Source of the DNA: Absidia repens
Lineage: Eukaryota; Mucoromycota; Mucoromycetes; Mucorales; Cunninghamellaceae
Assembly (NCBI GenBank): GCA_002105175.1
Contig: MCGE01000002.1
Coordinates: 2,356,001-2,420,000 of the forward strand
Direction: 5' to 3'
Length of the DNA: 64,000 bases
The number at the start of each line of letters is the position of its first letter. Position 1 is the stretch's first letter. Below are positions 25,501-35,969 of the stretch, piece after piece. Both the position numbers and the translations under genes were made by a program. The notes beneath the pieces were generated by a model. That model saw nothing but the letters and a program-made list of their open reading frames with translations. It was not told the origin of the DNA and did not search any database.

Positions 25501-26159
25501 ACAAACATGTAGTCGTCATTGGTGGTGGTGATACTGGTAACGATTGTATTGGTACCTCTGTCCGTCATGGATGCAAGTCTGTTGTCAACTTTGAATTGCT
25601 ACCTCAACCTCCCGAATCTCGTGCCAACGATAACCCATGGCCTCAATTTGCCCGTGTCTTCAAGGTGGATTATGGTCATAGCGAAGTGCAAGCTCACTTT
25701 GGAAACGATCCTCGTGAATACTGTGTGCTCTCCAAGGAATTTGTCAGTGACGGTGAAGGCAAGATCAAGGGTATCAATACTGTCCGTGTGGAATGGACTA
25801 AGGATGATGCTGGTCGATGGGCTATGAAAGAAGTCGAAGGCTCTGAACAATTCTTCCAAGCTGATTTGGTTCTTTTATCTATGGGTTTCCTGGGCCCTGA
25901 ACAAGCTGCGATCAAGCAATTACAGCTCAAACAAGATGGTCGTACCAACATTGAAACTGCCAAGGGCAAGTACTCTACCGCTTTACCTGGTGTTTATGCT
26001 GCTGGTGATTGCCGACGTGGTCAATCTTTGATCGTCCACGGTATCAATGAAGGTCGTCAATGTGCTCGTGAAGTTGATCTTGCCTTGGCTGGCTCTACTT
26101 ACCTCCCTATGACTGGTGGTGTATGGCAACGTGCTCCCGAAGCTATCAAGGCCAACTAA
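19580..26159 (+). CDS. GLT1: NADH-dependent glutamate synthase (GOGAT), fused alpha and beta domains
   Basis: Five exons (19580-19732, 19827-20454, 20567-23244, 23336-24857, 24934-26159) give 2068 residues, close to other fungal GOGATs. The enzyme makes two glutamates from glutamine and 2-oxoglutarate using NADH. Cys28 in KDACGVGF is the class II amidotransferase nucleophile, exposed after removal of a short propeptide. The FMN-binding synthase domain includes [26 protein letters not shown] and GHDGGTGAS. The 3Fe-4S cysteines are about C1145, C1151 and C1156 ([13 protein letters not shown]). The GxG-rich C-terminal alpha domain follows ([32 protein letters not shown]). The beta part has two 4Fe-4S cysteine clusters from about residue 1605 ([18 protein letters not shown]), FAD binding ([18 protein letters not shown]), NADH binding ([11 protein letters not shown]) and the closing [11 protein letters not shown]. 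An in-frame upstream extension to 19307 is hydrophobic from T-richness and looks like leader. Poly-A signal CAATAAAATA is at about 26249. Confidence 0.98.
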
Positions 26160-26355
26160 GGGAGACTTAGTAATTAGATTTTACATTATATATATATTAC
26201 ATTTGTTATCATTATTCTAGTTTGCTTTTTTATTTTTTTTACTATCATCAATAAAATATTGTGCTGCTCTTTGAGCATTTGAAAATAGACTACTTTATGT
26301 TACTCGTGCCATTCTCGGAAAAGAGCGGATCATCAAGATGGGATTTAGTTGCTGA

Positions 26356-26625
26356 TTACAACTTGGGGGGGTATATATTGATGGTGATCATCATTGCGTG
26401 TTTTGGACGATAATTCTGATTGCGGTGTTCAAAGTACTGATTATGATAGACTATGGGACGCTGATCATGACTTGAAATAATATGGGTACTGAATGCGATG
26501 AGGTCATTGGGTATACGGTGCTCGTTACTGTGGGATAATTTGACTTGGCCACTGCTTGGTGTGGATGTAGGGGCGGTGTCTTGGGGAGAAAATTGTATTC
26601 GGGCGAGAATAGAAAAAAAAAGCAT
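26356..26625 (-). CDS. Hypothetical small protein
   Basis: An 89-codon minus-strand frame between the 3' end of GLT1 and the divergent VMA9 gene. From an ATG at 26625 it reads a short hydrophobic start (MLFFSILARIQF), a Thr/Ser/Pro segment (SPQDTAPTSTPSSG) and a His/Asn/Tyr-rich tail (VYHNQYFEHRNQNYRPKH). I recognise no family. The composition of the second half is more gene-like than the surrounding A/T-rich DNA, and a shared promoter with VMA9 would be possible. It could be spurious. Confidence 0.35.
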   Translation of the reverse strand: MLFFSILARIQFSPQDTAPTSTPSSGQVKLSHSNEHRIPNDLIAFSTHIISSHDQRPIVYHNQYFEHRNQNYRPKHAMMITINIYPPKL

Positions 26626-26719
26626 TGAAAGTCCGCGAAAATGAGTGGACGATTTCTGAAACGAAAAAATTACCCTCCTTTTTTTTGGTCTTTTTCTTTT
26701 TTCTTTTCTTTCACTAATC

Positions 26720-26826
26720 ATGTCAGGATACAACATTATCTGGGTGCTTATTGCTGCTGTCGTTGCTTCTGCAATTGCTTACATCGCAACTCCCAAAGGC
26801 GTCAACCAAACGTAAGAAAACGATTC

Positions 26827-26862
<36 letters not shown>

Positions 26863-27152
26863 GAAACAAGTCCTTTGGATGGAGATGAGTTGTCTTTGAT
26901 CCTGATACGTTTATATTTTATAGTGTTATCCGAACTATGATTATCATGTCTATTGTTTGCTGCTATTTGATGTAAGGAAACAATAGAAATAAGACGAGAG
27001 AGATGAACAGAAGGAGACTTGGGGCTAGGGTGTTTTGATATTGTTTGTATTCACTGGCATCATTATTTTATAGGTGGGCTATCACGTATCTTGCACAACT
27101 TCATCCACTGATCAACCCTATCCGTGTTGGTCTGCGCCCGCATCATGAATAG
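26720..27152 (+). CDS. VMA9: V-type proton ATPase subunit e (Vma9)
   Basis: Three exons (26720-26811, 26924-26971, 27074-27152) give 72 residues. There are two transmembrane helices, IIWVLIAAVVASAIAYIA (about 6-23) and TMIIMSIVCCYLMWAITYLAQ (about 35-55), followed by the family hallmark LHPLINPIRVGLRP. Subunit e is a small proteolipid of the V0 sector, needed for assembly of the vacuolar and endosomal proton pump. The length matches yeast Vma9 (73 residues). Both introns split codons and are restored exactly by consensus GT..AG sites. Poly-A signal TGAATAAAAG is at about 27315. Confidence 0.95.
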
Positions 27153-27540
27153 GTGTATAGGCTCTTCTCTTTTTGGTCTTTTTGTATAGTCAAGCTTACT
27201 TTTATATTACCACTCACTTACCACCTTCCCTCACTCTCTACCACTTCATACCCATTACTATTTCTTCCCTTTTTTGCCCTCGTCACTTGCATAGTTTATA
27301 TTTGTGTATGATGTGAATAAAAGCCTATCTTTATGAGAATAATTGTATTGATACTGTGTTTGGCGGTTTTATATTGGCGTGTTTCTATTATTTGCTGGGG
27401 GGAAATAAAACTTAAATTCCCAATTTTTTCATGGCGGTGTGAACCCGCTTTTCTTTCCTCTTCTTTTTTTTCCACTTTATCTTTTTATCCTTCCATACAT
27501 TCTGACGTTTTGATATACTTTCCTCTTCAATATATTATTC

Positions 27541-28426
27541 ATGGCTTCAACACACTCGAAAAAGAAAACTATTTCCAAAGATGAATGGGAACAACGTTTA
27601 TCAAAAGTGGTAGTCGAAAAACAGTAAGTTTAGAAGAAATATGCCGAACAATACACCAACCACTTGTTAATGCTTGACTACAATTATAATTGATAGAGCT
27701 TTAAACCAACTTATTATGAATTACTTGGTCATAGAAGGATATATGGAAGCAGCAGAACAGTTTAGCCAGGAAAGTGGTCTCTCTCCTTGTGTCGATTTAC
27801 AGTCAATTCAAGAACGTAGGGAAATTCGTCATGCCGTCCAGTCGGGTGATATTGATGCTGCTATTGATTTAGTGAACGACTTGAATCCAGAGGTAAATGC
27901 ATCAATACAATGAGACAAAATTATCTCCTAGCTTACTAATACATATGTATTGTAGATCTTGGACACCAATCCCAAACTTTACTTTCATCTACAACAACAG
28001 CGCTTGATAGAACTGATTCGCAAGGGTGACGATGAAGGTGCTCTGGTATTTGCAGCGGATGAAATGGCACCTCGCGGGGAAGAGCATCCTGAATTTTTGC
28101 AGGAACTTGAACGGACCATGGCGCTATTGGCATTCCAAAATACACATCCCTCGCCTGTACAAGATCTTCTGGATCCTCACCAACGGCATAAGACAGCACA
28201 AGAACTGAATGAAGCTATTCTTACAAGTCAATCACGGGAACCCCATCCAAAACTACCTCACCTTCTCAAAGTACTTACGTGGAGTCAAGAACAATTGGAC
28301 GAACGGATGATTTACCCACGCATCAACGATTTCATCAGCGCAAATTTGGTCACTCAGCAACAACAGGATCAACAAAAGCAAGCTCAAGATGGCATGGACA
28401 CTACTGATGGTACATCGGTGTTGTAG
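27541..28426 (+). CDS. GID8: GID8 / TWA1 homologue, CTLH-GID ubiquitin ligase scaffold
   Basis: Three exons (27541-27623, 27697-27892, 27956-28426) give 249 residues. Domains in order: LisH (about 30-60: LNQLIMNYLVIEGYMEAAEQF), CTLH (about 66-125: IQERREIRHAVQSGDIDAAIDLVN, then LYFHLQQQRLIELIRKGD), and the CRA domain to about 230 (EFLQELERTMALLAFQ). GID8 links the substrate receptor and the RING pair in the GID/CTLH E3 ligase, which in yeast degrades gluconeogenic enzymes on glucose return. The tail is Gln-rich (QQQQDQQKQAQDG). A CATCAATAAAAACC poly-A signal is at about 28614. The intron positions preserve all conserved motifs. Confidence 0.95.
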
Positions 28427-28724
28427 TTTCCCGTCAGTACATTATACACACAAACGTACACGCACACACTTTTAGTTTAGCGTCGCTCATCTTTATTATT
28501 ATTATTATTCTATTCTCCTTTTTTCGTACATATTACGCTATCCCCATTCCATGTTATTCCTTTTTTTTTTTTTATTCTATCTTTTGTATCATAGCTCTCT
28601 TTTTTCTAAGCCCATCAATAAAAACCATATTTGAAAAATCATCATGTCAAGACATTGTACGGTATATGCACTCTTCATTTTCAATCATATTTTATTTTGT
28701 GATATTTGCATTGCATCAAAATAT

Positions 28725-28757
28725 TCTACATACTACATACTACATACTACATACTAA
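28725..28757. repeat. Short tandem repeat (CTACATA)n
   Basis: About four and a half copies of a 7-bp unit, CTACATA, in the intergenic DNA between two convergent genes. Confidence 0.8.
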
Positions 28758-28800
28758 TTGGATAAAAATAGTCAAAAGTGAGGGAATTCATTATAAACCA

Positions 28801-29593
28801 TCAAGAGGTCGGGGGATTGGGAAGATTGGTTGGCAAAAGCGTTGGTGATTGCTGTAAACGGGATAAGACAGTATTGATACGTTCCTCGGTGCACTCAGGG
28901 TCTACACTAGGATCCACCAGAAGAAGTTTATCAAATCCTTCAGGGACATTTTCAGTTGGAGGTTGATAGTTCTTGACAAATTTCTTCAATATGTTGATAC
29001 CTTCAAGTCCGTGTACGCCTGTTGGGTGGTTCACTCTTTGTTGGATTCGATCACCACAATCCTATAATAGTACGTTGAAACCAAAAAAAAAAAAAAAAAA
29101 AAAAAAAGTAGAATACACAGATAAATAAGAGGCATCATAAAATGACTGATGATCATCGATCGGATTCGACATTATTTTTTGAGGACACTGAGAGAATACT
29201 AACCTGTTGATTAGCCGTAAAAACTATGCAATCGACTGGGACGTTGAATTCCTTGGCAATCGTCACCCAGGTTTTCCTTTGCTGAGCGTCGAAATTGCAC
29301 CTGTCCACCACAATGCTGAATTGGTCCTTGAGATATTTTCGCATATGTATTTCGCAGTTCTTCCTCGATTTTAAGTCATCTTGGTTGACTCTTTTCCAGT
29401 CCTAGATTGTGACGAATTCATATTATAGATAGTGTAAGGAGTATAGATCAGATATCGATAACAGTTGGAAAGCTGATCAAGTTTTTCTTTAGTTTTGCTT
29501 TGTTTTTACCGGACAACATTGAATAAGCTTGTTCGAAAATGTACTTTTCCCACTTCCTGGTAGGCCAACGAGAACAAGCACCCTAGGAGGCAT
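28801..29593 (-). CDS. P-loop polynucleotide-kinase-like protein (AAA_33 family)
   Basis: Three exons (29510-29593, 29204-29401, 28801-29061) give 180 residues. Walker A GLPGSGKST lies at residues 10-18. Next comes the DWKRVNQDDLKSRKNCE segment and VVDRCNFDAQQRKTW, the conserved pattern (D-R-C-N-x-D..R..W) of PNK-type kinases and of the domain fused to aprataxin-like proteins in some fungi and plants. The role is probably phosphorylation of a nucleic acid 5' end or a related small substrate; this is inferred from family. Upstream in another frame, 29625-29757 is open and protein-like (NTAAWNNVELPKSLRNL, DEGKTVVGLE) and would join in frame with the P-loop exon if the A11 run at 29637-29647 were one base different, so the true N-terminus may be longer. 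The promoter is shared with the divergent HFI1 gene. Confidence 0.8.
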
Positions 29594-29791
29594 TGATTTA
29601 TTCGAATAATGTAGATAGCACTTGATAAAGAAGTCGATTTTTTTTTTTCCAGTCCCACAACCGTTTTCCCCTCATCGGATTTCAAATTCCGCAAAGATTT
29701 GGGCAATTCAACATTGTTCCAGGCGGCTGTGTTTTGAGGGCGTACTTCTTTTTTCATTTTTGATTTATTTTTTTCTCAAAATCAATTGAAA

Positions 29792-31117
29792 ATGCAGTTG
29801 ATGACAACAGTGCCTTTAAAGACGAATGACCTTGGTACGGCAAAGCTTAGCAACGGTAGAAAAGATGTAATGGCATTGAAGCAACAATTGGCTGATTGTC
29901 TAGGTGACAATGGTCCACACTATTGGGATGCCTTACGGGATTTTTGCTATGGCAAGCTGAATCGTCAAGAATTTGATTTTTATGCCAACCTTTATCTTAG
30001 TCGTCAACATGGTAATACATGAACCAAAAAGAAACACGATTTGCTGTTTTATACTTACCGTTTGTATTATACATTTTTATAGCTCATTTACACAACGCCT
30101 TTATTCTCAGTACTATTCACAACGCCCAATCAGCTACACCACCACCTTCAAGACAACGCACTGTTGGATGGAAACGAAAACGAGGGAAAGACGGACAAGA
30201 TCATAACCCGCAAAAGCAGAAACTGAAAATGGATATATTGTCACTTAGTAAATCTGACAGAGAACGGATGAAGGCTTTGATCAAGGTAAAATAAACGTGG
30301 AAATATACTATCAAACTAACACAATAGTTGACTGGACACTTTTATCTAATTTTGACTTTTATTATTAGACTGGCGATAAAACGAAGTTGCTACCCTTTGT
30401 CAATCAAATACTTGCGCCACGTGTCAGCAAACCGATACCCATATCACGTACATTGAATCAATTGCCATCGAGTAAGTTTGTGTATATATGTGTGTATCAA
30501 AATACTCATTCCTTTTATATATTTATATGTAGATATCAGTATGGAATATTCGCGTGGATTAATGGCTCCTTTATGCAGCGATTTACGAGAACTACCTCGA
30601 GCTGGCACACTGAAGGCAAGAATGTCAAGTATAGCTATGGAACATGAACTGATGGGCGGTGTTAGCGAAGATGCTGTTTATGCCATGTTATTTGCGATGG
30701 AAGTAAGTAACAAGAAAACCTGGCTACCATGACCTATGAACTAATATATTATATTTTCTTGGGTAGAGCTACATCAAATCTGTGCTCTCCAATACCATCA
30801 GTAAACGACGGTACAACAGATCAATAGGATTCCGAATGCCACAGGATCGAACGGGATTGAGAGCAGCAGCTCTTGGAGGGGATGAAAAGGACAATACACA
30901 CGGTACTCTTATGACAAAGCAACAACAACAGCAACAACAAAAGTCGTTAAATTTACGGGATCTTACCTTCTCATTCCGGATGACTCCATATGTGATGGTT
31001 GAAAATTTACTGAATGCAGAACGACTCACTGCTCTGAATACGGATAGCGAAGGCGAAGAAATGGATGAAGATTTGGACGACTCTGACTCTGACTCCGGAA
31101 ACGACTTTATTATTTGA
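29792..31117 (+). CDS. HFI1: SAGA complex subunit Hfi1/Ada1 (transcriptional adapter 1)
   Basis: Five exons (29792-30011, 30083-30285, 30369-30471, 30533-30702, 30767-31117) give 348 residues. The N-terminal part holds the SAGA-Tad1 motif (DVMALKQQLADCLGDNGPHY, YGKLNRQEFDFYANLYL), followed by a basic linker (WKRKRGKDGQ). The histone-fold-like core contains DLRELPRAGTLKARM, MEHELMGGVSEDAVYAMLFA and the following helix (YIKSVLSNTISKRRYN). The C-terminal conserved TPYVMVENLLNAERLTAL segment is followed by an acidic tail (EEMDEDLDDSDSDSG). Hfi1/Ada1 pairs by its histone fold with Taf12 in the core of the SAGA coactivator. One Gln tract (about residues 274-281) is lineage-specific. Poly-A signal AAATAAAAATCC is at about 31271. 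Confidence 0.88.
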
Positions 31118-31769
31118 TTTAGCGTCTGGTTTATATATTACCCTTCCCTCCCACCCTCCCCTTTATCATCTAAATTAGTGTAGCTACCTCCCCATTCCCC
31201 TCAGTCCCTTTATTTTCGTACATTTTATATTCTCTGTTGCTCTTTACTTTGAATCACTTTTTTTTATTGTAAATAAAAATCCACGTTATTATCTTCCAAT
31301 GCGATACTTTTATTTGTTGAATATAGAACCACAGTACACTTGCTCCCTTTTATTCTCCTTTTATTTTTTGATTTCTCAATGCAGGTACAATTCGATGATT
31401 GGTATTCACGTTGTGTCTTGTTTATTAGCACTTGGCTCATTTCCTGATTTAGGTCCAATCAAATCGGAGACCTTTTGTAAAATGAGAGTATACAGTGTTG
31501 AAAAAAATAAAGTAAAATGAAGATATCATCATCATCAAACAGAAGACTTGAAAACCAATTTTTTATGTTTATGAATCAATATGTGGAAGTGATGAAGATG
31601 GCCAGGTGACATTTCAGAATGGTTTTCCAGGGCGTAGCACTTCATGGATGTGATGACCTGAGGATAAAAATATATTGAAAGCCCGAAGGACAGAAAAAAA
31701 ACAAAAAGGCGTGCGTCTTCCTCATCAATTTTTCCGCTTTTCTTTTTTCTTCATCATCATCTAACAATC

Positions 31770-32439
31770 ATGGAAAAGTTTAAGGAAGTAAGTATAGGGA
31801 GAGAAAAAAAGGAGAAGGAACTGTAGGAAGAGAAGAAAAAAATGGAACAGTAAGAAGTGTCAGGAGTATACGTTTGTGGGTGTATGAGTGTTTGGTTTCC
31901 TACATAGATGATGAAACCACAGTAGCTCACCATTCTTTGTTGTTATTATTATTAGAAATTGTCCTCTCTTCGTAACGAAATTGATACTGCCAACAAGCGG
32001 GCTTCTGAACTTGAAGAAAAGGCTACTGCTTTGGAAACTCAACATGCCAACAAGGATGATGAATTTACTTCTTTACAAGAACGTGCCAAGCTTTTGGAAG
32101 AACAACTTGAACAAGCTGAAGTTGACTTGAAGGAATCCAGTGCAAAGTAAGTTGATGGATATCATCTAGAGTGATTATGGCTGGGCAGGGATATAATACA
32201 TATATCATGTGTGTGTGTGTGTGTGTGTGTGTGTTTGTGGGTTCTAATCAATTCTTTTATTTATACGCATCTATAGCTTCCGTGAAGCCGATTTACGAGC
32301 TGAACAACTTGGCAAGAAGGCCGTCAAATTGGACCAAGAACTCAAGACCTGGGACAAGAAGAATGGCGATTTGGAAGAAAAGTACCTTGCTGTGAAGGCT
32401 GAAATGGATGAACTCGAAAACCAATTGGAAGGTGTTTAA
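31770..32439 (+). CDS. Tropomyosin, unusually short (123 residues)
   Basis: Three exons (31770-31787, 31956-32146, 32277-32439) give 123 residues. The whole chain is a continuous coiled coil: MEKFKE, then LRNEIDTANKRASELEEKA, LQERAKLLEEQLEQAEVDL, FREADLRAEQLGKKAVKLDQ and a C-terminal KAEMDELENQLEGV. It starts in the same style as fission yeast Cdc8 (MDKLRE) and polymerises head to tail along formin-made actin filaments. Known yeast tropomyosins are 161 or 199 residues (four or five actin-spanning periods of about 40). This one fits about three periods. I found no skipped exon in either intron (168 and 130 nt); the second contains a (TG)n run at about 32209-32234. Poly-A signal CAATAAAAAAC is at about 32569. 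Confidence 0.9.
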
Positions 32440-34115
32440 GTTATTATTTTTTTTACCCAATAGTCTTTACTTTACCCCCTTTAGTTTTTTTATTTTATCT
32501 ACTTTGATTTCACCACTTTGCCTTGTCTACGACTTGATCTTTTTACTGTTTTTACAGCGTGCTTGAAACAATAAAAAACAAAATGACAATTGGATATCTT
32601 TTTTCTGTGATTTTTTTATGTGTTGGGAAGAATGTGTGTGTCTTCGGTTAGATGGGAACAATGTACTCCTAAAATGTGAAATTTGGATTGGTTACGGGAT
32701 AAGGGCAATAGTATAGATTATATACCAGTATGATTATACCAATGATAGATTAAGAAGGATTTCATTGAGGGAGTTGACATCATATTATCTTTGTTGATAT
32801 TTTACGGTACCTAGTTTGGGTATTTTTACTATTTCATATTGGTTGATAATCCTGGGGTTTTATATTTCCATGGTGTGCAACTCGATAGAAGAAGAGTTAG
32901 TAGCGTTGGACCGTATTGAGCTTGGGTGTGATAGCATGGATCAGCAACACGTGCGGGCGTATCTCCGAGAAAAAAAAAATGCTGGTGGATGTTGGTTATG
33001 TTATTAATGATCCGCCCAACTATATACGGATAATAAAGAAATTTTATCCAACCTTTGGTTTTGTTTTGTTTTTTACCTGAATGAAGTTATGAAATGCATG
33101 TTACTGTATTTACTTTTTCCCCCTCATTGTCTTCATCATCTCATAAGCCCGCCTTCCTGTCAATTGATTTTGTTCAGGTTGCCACATAACCACATTTCCA
33201 CTGTACACTACTGTATACTGCTGTCCTATACAGTACATAGTCACGGTGTAAGACTAGTTTTTGCTCATTTCTGCGAACAAGAGAATGGCATAATTATTTA
33301 AAGTATATAGCATATGTGAGAACATCCAATCTGCGTCAGTTATGATTTGACAAAAGCTTTCTCTTCAAGACTTTTCAATGCCCGTCAATCATCATATTTT
33401 TATGCGCACATTTGCTGCCTATTTTTATATCCTTTATTGTCTTTTTTCATAAACTATTCAAGAAAACACGTTTAATTCTATATTAAGAAATCCAGTGCAA
33501 TAAGCAAATAGATGGACACAGCGGTGGATTGATATTGCCTCATACTGAATTATTTTTTCATATGCACATTAGCCTTTTTTTTTTTTGTCTACACGCACAA
33601 GCAGTTACATGTGGAATATAGCCAGTCGACAATGCAAACAACATAAACGTATGAGAGAAAATTTAAAGTAAAAATACAAGACATATTTTATTCAAATGAA
33701 GATATAAACCGTAGCGACTAAACCAAATATTCCAGCCCATATAATGGCATCTATCTGATGATTATGCGTTTAACAACGTGAGTGAGTATGACATGTGTGG
33801 AATTAGGTGTATATTTTTGTAGAATAAACATAACATAAGGTTAGCTGGTTTAATCAAAGAGGATAATCTATCCTATGGCGACTAACAAGCAATTCGAAAG
33901 TGTGAAGGGGGTGTAAACTACACCAGCTTGAATTGCTCCATCTTGTCAGCATATATATATCAGGGAAAGAGAACAACCGTGCTTAATGGCGTTGGTTACT
34001 TTCAGGAGATAATACCCGCCATGTTGATGATGTTGTATGACGTTGTATAAAAAAAAGTTGGTTCCGTTTTTTTAGTCCACCAAAAAACCGCCTCAGAAGA
34101 GACCCAAAACACAAG
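32440..34115. other. Intergenic region with weak small-ORF candidates
   Basis: No recognised gene. A 46-codon plus-strand ORF at about 32870-33007 ends in CWLCY and is unremarkable. On the minus strand three short segments between 34022 and 33692 can be spliced to a 27-residue membrane peptide (see findings). An AATAAAATATG block on the minus strand at about 33683-33692 resembles the 3' end of the dispersed family. Confidence 0.35.
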
Positions 34116-34134
34116 TTAAATTCCCGCCCACGTG
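34116..34134 (+). promoter_or_regulatory. AAATTCCCGCC plus CACGTG E-box at the head of copy B
   Basis: TTAAATTCCCGCCCACGTG; CACGTG is a perfect palindromic E-box recognised by bHLH factors. The same composite heads copy C at 47347-47365. Confidence 0.45.
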
Positions 34135-34970
34135 AAAATATTTATTTTCTATCTCCCATCTTTTTTTATTTTTTCGCCTCTCTTTCTTCTTAATTATCTT
34201 TTTTCCCTTCATTTTTTTCTTCACCATTCAACTTCCACGGGGTTATTCTGGGCTTAGAATAGTATCAGGACTAGTTTAGAATCGTTTTCAGCTCAGGGAT
34301 TACAACATGCATCGGGAATCCCTTTTGTTTTGGATCCAGGATTTAGAACCAGCATTAGTTGGCTTTTTTGAGCCTTCATTAGCTTAGTTTAGTGTTAGTT
34401 TATTCATAGTTTGTAATTAATACTGTTCAATAAATTATGTATCTTTTTGCATCTCTCAATGGAAAATGCCCCATTTGTCTCTCACGGTTTTTGTGTAATA
34501 GATCCCTGTTTGCAGTACCAATCATCCTTTTTCATTACTACTTACCGATGTTGTGCTTCAGTTACAGGTGTCCCTTTCAGCTTTTTCCATACCTTGTTCG
34601 GAATATTGGCTCTCCTTTTATAATTGACCCTTTAGATTAGAGTTGAGTATTCTTCAAATCTTGATTAATTCTCCTCATGCTCCCTCCAATAGATCTTTCT
34701 TCCATCTCCCCTTGTTACAGTGAAACCATCTTCTTTAGTTTTAGTATCTACTGCTATGTCTCAATAAAATATTTATTTTTATTAACCATCATCTGGCCCA
34801 TTATATAAATTTTTCAAGTCGCTATTGTATCCTTTTTGTGTGTTTCATACCACACATTTGTTTTCTAACTCACATACTATGACTACTCCCTCTCCCCAAC
34901 GAGACCTAGTGACTGATTGGCAGTCTCAGGTCACGTATTATCAATTATAGTCCTATTTCTGCTCGACCAA
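34116..34970 (+). repeat. Dispersed family copy B
   Basis: The longest copy. It begins with TTAAATTCCCGCCCACGTG (34116-34134), then a T/C-rich leader to CTTCACCATTCAACTTCC (about 34219). The core follows (TCAGCTCAGGGATTACAA and GGATTTAGAACCAGCATTAG, about 34290-34360), then TAGTTTAGTGTTAG and TTCAATAAATTATG (about 34427). The second part carries CTCATGCTCCCTCCAA and CAATAAAATATTT..ATTAACCATC (about 34763-34790). Similarity to copy C continues to about 34970. Confidence 0.8.
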
Positions 34971-35425
34971 TTATATTTAAAATGAATCTAGGCTATTCCT
35001 CCAGTGTGTCTTGCCCTATAAATAATAGTCTCTACTAGACTGAGCCATTGTATACATTTAAACAATTCACTACTTTCAGTGCACAGTGTTTTGAGAAGAG
35101 AGTAAACCCCCAAACAAAAACTAGCAGGGCGCCCACTAAGGTACAAAATGTCTAAACTCTACACAAAAAACAAAACCCGTAAACTCCCCCCTTTTTTTTT
35201 CTCGGAATTCGGGTGCGTGAAGTGAGAGTGTGTCCTTAGTCCTGTCCATTTCACTAGTGAACGTGGATTGGAATCCCGAACTTGCAACAACAATGACAGT
35301 CTAAACTTAGTGCGTTTTTTTATTTTCCAAAAAAAAAAAAAAAAAAAAGATAGCTTTGGTTTTCCTTCCTTTTTTCTCGCTCTCTCTTTCTTTCTCCCTC
35401 TTTCTGACAAATATATATCATCAAT

Positions 35426-35739
35426 ATGGATACTTCAACTAAACCTTCTTCACGACCAGTGGACCCAGCGCCCGTTGGTAAAGACCGAGTGACCGCCCTT
35501 CAGCACCTAGGTTGCACTTTTAACGAAGGTGGCCAAGAAGTGACTAAAATTGCCACGCCTACACCGACTGATAACCAAGAGGAAGAGGTCATACCTACCT
35601 TTATGGATCCTGTGAACGAAGTAAAGGTACCATAAAAAAAACGAAACTTTTTCCCCGTATTGTCTACTAATTTTCTATTTATATTGAAATCACTATCCCC
35701 TAGGAAAATGCGACATATAAATCTGACAACCAACATTGA
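35426..35739 (+). CDS. Small acidic protein of unknown function
   Basis: Two exons, 35426-35626 and 35704-35739, give 78 residues. The sequence is hydrophilic and Pro/Thr/Glu-rich with no membrane segment. The most structured part is RVTALQHLGCTFNEGGQEV (about 23-41), a HLGxxFNxxG pattern that recurs in several small fungal proteins, but I cannot name the family with confidence. The second exon gives ENATYKSDNQH and a stop. A clean promoter-like T-rich leader precedes the ATG, and a TTGAATAAAGT poly-A signal follows at about 35810, so a real gene is likely. Convergent with RPC34. Confidence 0.6.
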
Positions 35740-35969
35740 ATCAAGAAGATGGGATTTTTTTTTATTTGTGTGTGTATATAAAAATGTAGATAATGGGTGA
35801 TGGTTTTTTGAATAAAGTAATTGTAATAAAAAAAAAATGTTTACAGAAAAATGAATGTTTTAAAAATATGATGATATGGGGTAGATTGAATGTGGGGTGG
35901 GGGGAAGGGAGGGGGAGTTGATCAAACGAATAAAAAGGGTACTACTAAACTGATCTAATCCAAACTAAA

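Noticed and set aside
20692..25969. Long minus-strand and out-of-frame open frames across GLT1
   Set aside because: They lie opposite a firmly identified, well conserved gene and owe their length to its codon bias; none resembles a protein family.
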